Counted from the first letter of the stretch, positions 1-5,149 are shown. The stretch: 5,149 nt of DNA from Candidatus Melainabacteria bacterium GWA2_34_9 (GCA_001784535.1 MFRJ01000099.1:11380-16528); one strand, 5' to 3'. The notes: generated from the letters alone by a model not told the origin. A program made the numbers and translations.

Positions 1-1892
1 ATAGTAACAAATTGGTCAACAACATGGGAATCCCATACTGTACCGGCTCCGTTTATCAATATTTCAAAGGCTTTTTCAGGTGCAAGAGCAGTTCTGTAAG
101 GTCTATCATTAATCATTGCATAATATGCATCTATTACATAAAGAATTCTGGAACCCTGCGGTATATTATCGCCGGAAAGAATGCCCGGATATCCGGTTCC
201 ATCCCAGTGTTCATGGTGGTGTTCAATAATGTTTATAATATATCCGGTGGATTTAATAGGTCTTAATATCTCTTTTGCAGCTAAAATAGGATGTTCAAGA
301 ACCTGTTTTCTTTCATCTTTTGTTAAAGGACCGGGTTTTATAAGTATATTTTCAGGTACTAACAGGTTGCCTATGTTATGTAATACACAGGCAACTTTTA
401 ATTTCTCAATTTCTTGCTCTGAAAGATTGAATCTTTTTGCAAGCTGCATGACAAGATCAAGTTTTTCGTTTATGTATTCATTTTTATAGACGTTGTTGCA
501 CGTTTGAGAAAGTGAAAGATAAATGCATTTCATTATTTCAAGCAGATTTTCATTTTGAAGTTTGTTTGACTGAACATCTTTTACAATTTGTGAAGCCGCT
601 GGAATTTGCTGTTTAACAAGCAATTCTACAAATGTATTAACAATTAAATGCTGCCAATCTGTTTCTTCTTGTTTATTTGCAACTTCAACTTTGTTTCTTC
701 CATTTTTCTTTGCAGAATACATTGCCTGATCGGCAAGCTCAAGGAGTTCCGCGATAGATTCAGTGTGTTTTAAGAATGTAGCAACGCCTATACTTGCTGA
801 AATAAACAGGGAGTCTTTAATAGGTGATTCGGCAATAGCTACTCTAAGCCTTTCTGCCGCAATAAGACCGCCTTCTACATCAATGCCTGGAAGTATTAAT
901 GAAAATTCTTCGCCGCCAAATCTTGCTGCAATATCTACAGAACGAGCATTTTTCTTTAAAATAACGCCTATTTGTTTAATTGCTTCATCTCCTACAGAAT
1001 GTCCGTAGGTGTCATTAAGTTTCTTTAAATGATCCAAATCAAGCGTAACAAGAGTAAACGGCTGATTTAAACGAATTGCCCTTTCAACTTCTGCTGTTAA
1101 GCATTGATCAAAGTGCCTTCTGTTATATAAACCGGTTAAACCGTCTGTAATAGCCTGTTTTTTGATTTGTTCAAAAAGATTTGCTATTGTAACAGCAAGT
1201 TCGATTTGTCCTGCAAAAAGACTTAAGAAGTTTTTTTCTGTATTGCCTATGTCACTTCTTATAGAAATAGTTACAAGGCAACCAAAAGGATCTCCCTGTA
1301 CAACTATTGGTAAAATTGATATAGCCCTGTTTCCTAACAGGTCGTCAATAGCTTGAAGCTTTTCTTCTTCTATTTCAGGTACAGCACCTTCAAACAGTTT
1401 TTTAAAGCTTTTTGTGTTTACTATATCTTTGCTTTTTAAGGCTTTTACAATAATATTATTTTCATGACTTAGTGGTATATCATAGGAAAATATAGAGCTT
1501 TGCAGTATATCATGCATTTTTGCAGAAAAATTGTTTTCGTTTGCCGCTCTTATTTTGAGCCTGGTGCCTGATTCAAAGTTGTAAACCTGAAATACAAAGC
1601 AATATAAGTATCCTAATTCATCGGATAAACCGTTAATAACGGTAGAAAGAACCTCAGACAGAGGCTCTGCCGAATTCATTGTGCTCCAGATATGTTTTAA
1701 TGTCAGCAAACTTTTGTTTGCCTGATTTAATTCTTCTGTTCGTTCCGTAATTTCTCTTTCAAGTATGAGATTTCTCTCAAAAATATTTCTGAATCTTTTT
1801 CTTTCATCCAAAACATTATCTTCAAGAACATTAACTTGATTCTTGAAGGTTTTTACTTTGTTGGCAATATTTTTAAACCAGCCTGCTGCCAT
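1..1892 (-). CDS. GAF-GGDEF-HD-GYP cyclic-di-GMP signalling protein (C-terminus cut by window edge)
   Basis: The reading frame is open for 630 codons and continues past position 1. Start ATG is 1892-1890; an in-frame TAA three codons earlier (1901-1899) rules out a longer form. The ribosome site is weak (AGCAGG). Residues 10-60 look like a coiled coil with no membrane segment, so the protein is probably cytosolic. Residues about 62-245 fit a GAF sensor domain. Residues about 245-405 are a GGDEF domain: DGLTGLYNRR at 250-259, active-site GGEEF at 326-330, and inhibitory-site R317-S-V-D320 five residues before it, as in PleD. It should therefore make c-di-GMP from two GTP with product feedback. 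Residues about 470-630 are an HD-GYP domain with HHE 559-561, W563-D-G and G567-Y-P, H534 and D588. However, the HD dyad is H505-N506, the usual HDIGK lysine is N509, and the first-helix His is Tyr473, so hydrolysis is doubtful. Only the last residues appear to be missing. Confidence 0.93.
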   Translation of the reverse strand, partial: MAAGWFKNIANKVKTFKNQVNVLEDNVLDERKRFRNIFERNLILEREITERTEELNQANKSLLTLKHIWSTMNSAEPLSEVLSTVINGLSDELGYLYCFVFQVYNFESGTRLKIRAANENNFSAKMHDILQSSIFSYDIPLSHENNIIVKALKSKDIVNTKSFKKLFEGAVPEIEEEKLQAIDDLLGNRAISILPIVVQGDPFGCLVTISIRSDIGNTEKNFLSLFAGQIELAVTIANLFEQIKKQAITDGLTGLYNRRHFDQCLTAEVERAIRLNQPFTLVTLDLDHLKKLNDTYGHSVGDEAIKQIGVILKKNARSVDIAARFGGEEFSLILPGIDVEGGLIAAERLRVAIAESPIKDSLFISASIGVATFLKHTESIAELLELADQAMYSAKKNGRNKVEVANKQEETDWQHLIVNTFVELLVKQQIPAASQIVKDVQSNKLQNENLLEIMKCIYLSLSQTCNNVYKNEYINEKLDLVMQLAKRFNLSEQEIEKLKVACVLHNIGNLLVPENILIKPGPLTKDERKQVLEHPILAAKEILRPIKSTGYIINIIEHHHEHWDGTGYPGILSGDNIPQGSRILYVIDAYYAMINDRPYRTALAPEKAFEILINGAGTVWDSHVVDQFVT

Positions 1893-1937
1893 AAATTTTT
1901 ATAACCTGCTTAAAAGCTCATTATTGGAAAGTTTACT

Positions 1938-1966
1938 ATTATAATGTTTTTTTAAAATGCTTGTAA
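1938..1966 (-). promoter_or_regulatory. candidate sigma70 promoter P2 for the GGDEF/HD-GYP gene
   Basis: On the minus strand a perfect TATAAT (1943-1938) lies exactly 17 bp downstream of TTACAA (1966-1961). The -10 box is ideal and the -35 matches at 3 of 6 positions. Transcription would start near 1931, about 40 nt before the ATG. The DNA is so A/T-rich that chance TATAAT boxes are common. Confidence 0.35.
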
Positions 1967-1968
1967 TT

Positions 1969-1997
1969 ATTATAGTATAACATTTTTAATATTGAAA
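1969..1997 (-). promoter_or_regulatory. candidate sigma70 promoter P1 for the GGDEF/HD-GYP gene
   Basis: On the minus strand TATAAT (1974-1969) lies 17 bp downstream of TTTCAA (1997-1992), with a second overlapping TATACT at 1979-1974. Transcription would start near 1962, giving a leader of about 70 nt. Together with the 1938-1966 site this would be a tandem promoter pair. The -35 is weak (3 of 6), so only one, or neither, may be real. Confidence 0.35.
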
Positions 1998-2030
1998 TTA
2001 TTTTATTCAAAAACAATTATAATATAAATT

Positions 2031-2070
2031 AAAAAATTATCAGTATTATTATAGTTAAGTATACTCTGAT
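2031..2070 (-). terminator. candidate intrinsic terminator after the glycosyltransferase gene
   Basis: Read on the minus strand, just after the TAA at 2076-2074, there is ATC-(AG)-AGTAT pairing with ATACT-GAT: eight base pairs with a 2-nt bulge and a loop of about 14 nt. It is followed by AA and then six T (2036-2031). The U-run is convincing but the stem has only two G-C pairs, so termination would be weak. It supports separate transcription of the glycosyltransferase and GGDEF/HD-GYP genes. Confidence 0.35.
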
Positions 2071-2073
2071 TAT

Positions 2074-3117
2074 TTACTTAATAAACTCAAGAATTTTATC
2101 GGGAGTAAGTTTTTTTATGCATTCCATATTGTTGTCAGTTCTGGGGCATCTTCTTTTAAAGCAAGGCTGGCAAGGAAGTTCAGCTGCCAGTGCTGTATGC
2201 TTTTCACCATAAGGAGGAGTTCTTCTAAAGCCCGTTGGACCGAAAAGCATAATTATAGAAGGTTTTTGAGTGGCATTTGCTATATGGGCAGGACCAGTAT
2301 CAGGCGCTATTAAATATTTTGCCCTGTTAAAAAGTTCAATAAGTTCAAAAAGATTGGTTTTTCCTGCCAGTGAAAGATAATTATCTGTTTTAGATTTAGA
2401 AACAATCTTTTCAATAAGCTCTTTATCTTTTTCTGTACCTGTAAATATAACATTATAATCAGGTGACAGCTTTTCCAAAAGCTCTGCCCAGTATTCTTCA
2501 AGCCAGTGTTTCGAATGCCAGATGGTTGCAGGGGAAAATATTATGATTTCGTTGTTTTTATTTATATTTTCCAAAAGTTTGTCTATATGGTTTATTGCGT
2601 CTTGGCTAACAGGCGGAAGACTGAATAGAATTTCGTTAACCGGTGCGCCAAGATAAGCAGCAGGCTCAAGATATCGTTCTATTATTATTTTATTAGGATC
2701 AAAATTATTATGAGCAGGAAGTTTTTCGTTTACAAAAATACTTGCAAATTCCCTTGTTCCCGCGTGGGCTATTTTTCTTTTTGCACCGCTTAAAAATGCT
2801 ATAATTGCGCTTTTGAACAATTCCTGCAAGTCTATAGCAATATCAAAGTTTTCTTTTCTAACTTCTTTTATTATAGAAAAAAATTCCCATAAATTTTTTA
2901 TGTTAAACCCTCTTTTTTTCCATTGCTGCTTTGGAAAAACAAATACTTTATTTACTAAAGGATTATTTATTAAAATATCGGAAGATTTATCTTCTATAGC
3001 CCATGCAATATAAGCATCCGGAAATTTTCTTCGTAGGGAATGAAGGATAGGTGTAGAATGAACCACATCGCCAATTGCGCTTAATCTTACTATTAATATT
3101 TTTGGAGTTTTATTCAT
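2074..3117 (-). CDS. glycosyltransferase family 9 protein, LPS heptosyltransferase type (WaaC/WaaF/RfaF-like)
   Basis: The product is 347 residues, the normal length for GT9/ADP-heptose transferases. These cytoplasmic-face enzymes move a sugar (classically heptose from ADP-heptose) onto the growing lipid A-core acceptor. The N-terminal Rossmann half starts with KILIVRLSAIGDVVHSTP (6-23); D17 of SAIGD corresponds to the catalytic Asp of WaaC. The C-terminal half has SPATIW-HSKHW (195-205), whose K203 fits the conserved WaaC lysine, then APDTGPAHIA (271-280, D273) and LFGPT (291-295). A late cysteine cluster (C316, C319, C324, C333) is typical of many WaaF/RfaF-like members. Start ATG 3117-3115 has AAAAGG four to five bases upstream, and an in-frame TAA 24 nt upstream fixes it. 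No neighbouring LPS genes lie in the window, so the sugar and acceptor cannot be assigned; a glycan other than inner core is possible. Confidence 0.93.
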   Translation of the reverse strand: MNKTPKILIVRLSAIGDVVHSTPILHSLRRKFPDAYIAWAIEDKSSDILINNPLVNKVFVFPKQQWKKRGFNIKNLWEFFSIIKEVRKENFDIAIDLQELFKSAIIAFLSGAKRKIAHAGTREFASIFVNEKLPAHNNFDPNKIIIERYLEPAAYLGAPVNEILFSLPPVSQDAINHIDKLLENINKNNEIIIFSPATIWHSKHWLEEYWAELLEKLSPDYNVIFTGTEKDKELIEKIVSKSKTDNYLSLAGKTNLFELIELFNRAKYLIAPDTGPAHIANATQKPSIIMLFGPTGFRRTPPYGEKHTALAAELPCQPCFKRRCPRTDNNMECIKKLTPDKILEFIK

Positions 3118-3140
3118 AATACCTTTTAAATAATACTTTT

Positions 3141-3168
3141 AATGTATAACTATACCTTTGTTGTTCAA
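3141..3168 (-). promoter_or_regulatory. candidate promoter for the glycosyltransferase gene
   Basis: On the minus strand TTGAAC (3168-3163, 4 of 6) and TACATT (3146-3141, 4 of 6) are 16 bp apart. They would start transcription near 3135, about 18 nt before the ATG and just before the AAAAGG ribosome site. An overlapping near-palindrome, GTATAGTTATAC (3154-3143), offers alternative -10 registers. Position is sensible, sequence match modest. Confidence 0.3.
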
Positions 3169-3176
3169 TTATTTAG

Positions 3177-3198
3177 AGGAACAAATATTCAAGTTCCT
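3177..3198. repeat. inverted repeat AGGAAC-N10-GTTCCT, possible operator
   Basis: A perfect 6-bp dyad (AGGAAC 3177-3182, GTTCCT 3193-3198) is separated by 10 bp, so the half-sites are about one and a half helical turns apart. Its G/C-containing arms stand out in A/T-dominated intergenic DNA. It lies just upstream of the candidate -35 of the glycosyltransferase gene (centre near -52), where an activator could bind. It could equally serve the divergent gene. No regulator can be named. Confidence 0.35.
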
Positions 3199-3285
3199 GC
3201 TTTAATATTTTAATAGAAAAAATAATAAATAGATATTTAGTTGGACTATTAACAAGCTGACGAAATTTAATATCTAATTTAAAAA

Positions 3286-3312
3286 ATTTAAGTTTGTATT
3301 GCAGACTTAAAT
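3286..3312. repeat. 11-bp inverted repeat (stem-loop) in the divergent intergenic region
   Basis: Arms ATTTAAGTTTG (3286-3296) and CAGACTTAAAT (3302-3312) pair over 11 positions with one G-T wobble and a 5-nt loop, TATTG. On the minus strand it is followed by six T (3286-3281), so it has terminator form in that direction, but no minus-strand gene ends here. On the plus strand it lies 56 bp before the small gene at 3369. It may be an operator, a leader hairpin, or a stop for antisense transcription. Confidence 0.5.
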
Positions 3313-3368
3313 ATTAATTGTCTTAAAATCGTTTTGTCACTAAGGGATTATGTATAGCAAGAGGTTAT

Positions 3369-3626
3369 ATGCTTATAATGAGAAAAAATAAAGAACTTGA
3401 TAATTCAGAAAGCCGACTTAATTATTTAATTAGTATGTTAAAGAATAAATTAGACAGTGAAGAATTAAACAGGACATACAACCGCTTGCTTATAGAAAGA
3501 GCAACAATAAGAAAAAAGCTTGAATTTAAAAAATCAAAAAATGTATTAACAAATTTTTGCCAAAAATTGAATAAGAAGCGACAAGAAAAGCTTATTTGCG
3601 ATTATTTTAAAAGCCAATCTTGTTAA
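3369..3626 (+). CDS. small basic helical protein of unknown function (85 aa)
   Basis: I do not recognise this family. The protein is rich in Lys, Arg, Leu and Asn. Residues about 12-55 have hydrophobic residues at helical spacing (LNYLISMLKNKL, then LLIERATIRKKLEF), which suggests a helical hairpin or short coiled coil. The tail is strongly basic with three cysteines (C64, C77, C85). There is no signal peptide or membrane segment. AAGAGG (3359-3364) lies four bases before ATG 3369; ATG 3378 (Met4) is an alternative start with a 13-base gap. The net positive charge would suit nucleic-acid or ribosome binding, but that is inference. It stands between the divergent intergenic region and another unknown gene 133 bp downstream. 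The ribosome site argues for a real gene, but the short length in A/T-rich DNA leaves doubt. Confidence 0.6.
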   Translation: MLIMRKNKELDNSESRLNYLISMLKNKLDSEELNRTYNRLLIERATIRKKLEFKKSKNVLTNFCQKLNKKRQEKLICDYFKSQSC

Positions 3627-3659
3627 GAATTGAATTTAGTTTGTATATTTTAATACACA

Positions 3660-3693
3660 TTTAGTATCTTTATTGAAAAAATGATATACTAAA
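3660..3693. repeat. 8-bp inverted repeat TTTAGTAT-N18-ATACTAAA over the promoter of the 3760 gene
   Basis: The arms at 3660-3667 and 3686-3693 are perfect complements with 18 bp between them. The left arm covers the -35 position and the right arm covers the -10 box of the candidate promoter. A further direct copy of ATTTAGT starts at 3634, 25 bp before the copy at 3659. The layout fits an operator that would block polymerase, but A/T-rich DNA yields such dyads by chance. Confidence 0.35.
3661..3690 (+). promoter_or_regulatory. candidate extended -10 promoter for the 3760 gene
   Basis: TGATATACT (3682-3690) is an extended -10 element (TGnTATACT, 5 of 6 to TATAAT), which can work with a poor -35. 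The only -35 is TTAGTA (3661-3666), 18 bp upstream. The start site would be near 3697, giving a leader of about 60 nt. It may also drive the response regulator gene downstream. Confidence 0.45.
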
Positions 3694-3759
3694 GCAATTA
3701 AAAGAGAATTTTTTATATTACTGTGTTTTGGGAGAATTAAAATTTAAGAGGTAGGATTT

Positions 3760-4035
3760 ATGAAAGAAGAAAAAGGTTTATCTTTTGCATTCAGTCATTC
3801 TAATCCTGTAACGGCTTCAATAGAGCAGGAATCTTATTTAATTTCTGGCAATTATACCATTCAGGGCGCAGAGGGCAAAGCTTTTAAACGAATTAGAGAA
3901 TTATTAGCATTAAATCCTTTATCAGGTAATATTCTTGTGAAAGAAAAAACTTGTTGTGAAGATCATAACTATGAAAAGATGCTTGTAGTTTCTCGTGAAG
4001 GAAAACCTGAAAAATTTAAAGGCGAAAATTTTTAA
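3760..4035 (+). CDS. small protein of unknown function upstream of the response regulator (91 aa)
   Basis: I do not recognise this family. The 91-residue product has no signal peptide, membrane segment or catalytic motif that I can name. Residues 8-36 look beta-rich (LSFAFSHSNPVTASIEQESY, then an ISGNYTIQG turn), residues 39-51 look helical (KAFKRIRELLALN), and the tail is charged. An adjacent Cys pair (C65-C66) is followed by E-D-H, which could bind a metal, though nothing proves it. The start is well supported: GAGG (3748-3751) and AGGA (3753-3756) precede ATG 3760. The stop at 4033-4035 sits in an all-A/T palindrome (4032-4048). The response regulator gene begins 81 bp later on the same strand with no clear promoter or strong terminator between, so co-transcription is plausible. 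A role linked to that regulator is only a guess. Confidence 0.72.
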   Translation: MKEEKGLSFAFSHSNPVTASIEQESYLISGNYTIQGAEGKAFKRIRELLALNPLSGNILVKEKTCCEDHNYEKMLVVSREGKPEKFKGENF

Positions 4036-4103
4036 AAAACTTTTTTAACTAAATATTAAAATTTGATAATTCGCTCCAAAATGTGTCTGAATATAGATGA
4101 GTC

Positions 4104-4109
4104 AAGGAG
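4104..4109 (+). promoter_or_regulatory. ribosome binding site that sets the response regulator start at GTG 4117
   Basis: AAGGAG lies seven bases before GTG 4117-4119, an ideal Shine-Dalgarno sequence and spacing. The frame stays open upstream to a TTG at 4063 and an ATG at 4081, but neither has a comparable site. The GTG also places the receiver's first beta strand (SKILVVDDD) right at the N-terminus, as is usual for the family. Confidence 0.85.
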
Positions 4110-4116
4110 AATAATT

Positions 4117-4830
4117 GTGAGCAAAATATTAGTAGTTGATGATGATGAATCAATTCTTGAACTCGTAAAAATAAATCTGGAGTTAATGGGACACGATGTT
4201 TTAACGGCTCTTGACGGAATAAAAGGCTTTGCGCTCGTAAAACAGGACTTGCCTGATCTTATAATTCTTGATGTGATGATGCCTGAAGTAGACGGTTTTA
4301 CTGTCGCCCAAAGAATCAGGCAAAATTCTGCTACAAAAGAAACGCCAATTCTTATGCTTACTGCCCTTGGTATGATTCAGGACAAGGTTCAAGGATTTAA
4401 TTCAGGCGTAGATGACTATTTAGTCAAGCCTTTTGAGCTTGAAGAACTGAAAGTTCGAGTAAAAGCTCTTTTGAGAAGATCAAGCTCTATGCCAGAGTCT
4501 TTAAAAACACCTGAAGTCCTTTCTGTGGGTGATTTTACACTTGTGCCTGAAAGCCTTACAGTAAAAGTGACAGATGGTGCTGTAAAATTAACCCCTATTG
4601 AATTTGAAATACTTAATAACCTTATTCAGCATCATGGACAGGTCGTTTCGTCAGGAAACCTGCTTAAAGAAATATGGGGCTATTCAAAAGACGATGATGT
4701 TGAAACAATAAGAGTACATATCAGGCATCTTCGTTCAAAAATCGAAAAAGCCTCAAATAAAAATTATATTGAAACCGTTTATGGCGGCGGTTATAAATTT
4801 ATGCCCGAAGGCGTTGAAAAAGTTAAATAA
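4117..4830 (+). CDS. OmpR/PhoB-family response regulator, RpaB-like, orphan
   Basis: From GTG 4117 the product is 237 residues, standard for an OmpR-family DNA-binding regulator. Receiver domain, residues about 3-121: acidic pocket D8-D9, phosphoacceptor D52 in ILDVMMP, switch Thr T82 in MLTALG, and K104 in LVKPF, all intact. Output winged helix, residues about 133-229: LTPIEFEILNNL (158-169), recognition-helix region VETIRVHIRHLRSKIE (195-210) and wing YGGGYKF (222-228). It should be phosphorylated by a sensor kinase and bind DNA as a dimer. The MLTALG sequence and overall pattern recall cyanobacterial RpaB/Ycf27, a global stress and cell-cycle regulator; most OmpR proteins have MLTAxD there. 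No histidine kinase is adjacent, so the partner is encoded elsewhere. It may share a transcript with the small gene at 3760. RpaB orthology is an inference, so no symbol is given. Confidence 0.93.
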   Translation: MSKILVVDDDESILELVKINLELMGHDVLTALDGIKGFALVKQDLPDLIILDVMMPEVDGFTVAQRIRQNSATKETPILMLTALGMIQDKVQGFNSGVDDYLVKPFELEELKVRVKALLRRSSSMPESLKTPEVLSVGDFTLVPESLTVKVTDGAVKLTPIEFEILNNLIQHHGQVVSSGNLLKEIWGYSKDDDVETIRVHIRHLRSKIEKASNKNYIETVYGGGYKFMPEGVEKVK

Positions 4831-4842
4831 AAAATTTATTTA
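4824..4842. repeat. all-A/T inverted repeat spanning the two convergent stop codons
   Basis: TAAATAAA (4824-4831) and TTTATTTA (4835-4842) are perfect complements around AAA. They overlap the stop of the response regulator (4828-4830) and the stop of radA (4838-4836). It could act as a weak two-way transcription end, but with no G-C pair it is a poor intrinsic terminator. Confidence 0.3.
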
Positions 4843-5149
4843 TTTGATGTTGCTGAAATAGAACTTGTTATCGCTTCAAGAAGTCTTGAAATCCCGATTA
4901 TTTCTATATTTTGCGGTATGTTTTTTAACGGCAAATTTGATTTTGGCACAAGAACTTTTTTAAATCCGAGCTTGTAAGCCTCATTTATTTTTGATTCAAT
5001 ATTGCTCACGCTTCTTATTTCACCGGAAAGCCCTATCTCTCCGATTATAACAGTTTCGGGATCAACGGTAACATTTCTTGCACAGGTGGCAACGGCAAGA
5101 GCAATTCCTAAATCCGCAGCAGGTTCTTGGATATCAATTCCTCCGACCG
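4836..5149 (-). CDS. radA: DNA repair protein RadA/Sms, C-terminal part (N-terminus beyond window)
   Basis: The last 103 codons of a gene entering from the right edge; stop TAA at 4838-4836. The fragment reads VGGIDIQEPAADLGIALAVA, then VIIGEIGLSGEIRSV, then INEAYKLGFKKVLVPKSN. This is the C-terminal Lon-protease-like domain of RadA, which lacks the Lon catalytic serine (EPAADL stands where Lon has its Ser motif). RadA is a RecA-like ATPase that drives branch migration and processing of recombination intermediates; its zinc finger, Walker motifs and KNRFG motif would lie outside the window. The protein ends with a short non-conserved Ser/Thr-rich tail. The gene converges on the response regulator gene with 5 bp between stops. 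The family is clear despite the fragment; Lon itself is unlikely because of the missing serine motif and the RadA-type EPAADL and GEIGLSGEIR sequences. Confidence 0.92.
   Translation of the reverse strand, partial: VGGIDIQEPAADLGIALAVATCARNVTVDPETVIIGEIGLSGEIRSVSNIESKINEAYKLGFKKVLVPKSNLPLKNIPQNIEIIGISRLLEAITSSISATSNK

Noticed and set aside
12..1356. Several plus-strand open frames of 64-102 codons at 12-266, 181-489, 763-1008 and 1162-1356
   Set aside because: They all lie antisense to the 630-codon GAF-GGDEF-HD-GYP gene, whose motifs are unmistakable; none has a ribosome site or a recognisable product.
2310..3013. Open frames at 2310-2501 (minus) and 2813-3013 (plus)
   Set aside because: They overlap the GT9 glycosyltransferase gene in other frames and show no protein-like pattern of their own.
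3642..3657. TGTAT-N6-ATACA hairpin after the 3369 gene as a terminator
   Set aside because: Only five base pairs and no following T-run.
4032..4048. Perfect 17-bp palindrome TTAAAAAACTTTTTTAA at the stop of the 3760 gene
   Set aside because: It has a single-base centre and only A/T pairs, so it cannot form a useful hairpin; a run of A next to a run of T explains it.
1893..4116. RpaB-type HLR1 sites (paired TTTACA-like repeats) in the intergenic regions
   Set aside because: I looked for direct pairs at the expected spacing and found none, so self-regulation through a cyanobacterial-type site is not supported.
4201..4392. Minus-strand open frame of 63 codons
   Set aside because: It is antisense to the receiver domain of the response regulator; no start signals.
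1..5149. CRISPR array, insertion sequence, tRNA/rRNA, toxin-antitoxin pair or phage genes
   Set aside because: No regular direct repeats, transposase motifs, cloverleaf sequence or phage-like proteins were seen; the two small genes do not resemble a toxin-antitoxin pair because they are 133 bp apart and unlike known families.

Overview
The window is an AT-rich stretch of bacterial chromosome, with intergenic DNA close to pure A/T. It carries six protein genes and no RNA genes, mobile elements or CRISPR arrays that I can see. The best lineage guess is a non-photosynthetic relative of Cyanobacteria (Melainabacteria/Vampirovibrionia, e.g. Gastranaerophilales). The main clue is the response regulator at 4117-4830. 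It resembles cyanobacterial RpaB (receiver with MLTALG, then an OmpR-type winged helix), stands without a histidine kinase, and lies beside radA, an arrangement I recall from cyanobacteria. The heptosyltransferase-type enzyme points to a Gram-negative envelope. Lineage is an inference from a few proteins only.

Left part, minus strand: positions 1-1892 hold a long cyclic-di-GMP signalling gene that runs off the left edge. Its product is coiled coil, GAF, GGDEF (intact GGEEF and RxxD inhibitory site), then an HD-GYP domain. The HD-GYP domain keeps its HHExWDGxGYP signature, but the HD dyad reads HN and two other conserved residues are changed. It is therefore probably a diguanylate cyclase with a sensory or inactive HD-GYP module. 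Upstream (3117-2074, same strand) is a GT9 family glycosyltransferase, probably for LPS core or a related surface glycan. A weak terminator and two candidate promoters lie between the two genes, so they are probably separate transcripts.

Middle, 3118-3368: a 251-bp divergent intergenic region with a candidate promoter for the glycosyltransferase gene and two inverted repeats that may be operators or structured leaders.

Right part, plus strand: two small genes of unknown function (3369-3626 and 3760-4035, each with a ribosome binding site) precede the response regulator gene, which starts at a GTG at 4117. The regulator gene converges on the 3' end of radA (minus strand, 4836 to the right edge), with only 5 bp between the two stop codons.

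I find no clear sign of a new multi-gene system. The items most worth a second look are the degenerate HD-GYP domain, the regulator-radA pairing, the two orphan small genes, and the dyads in the intergenic regions.
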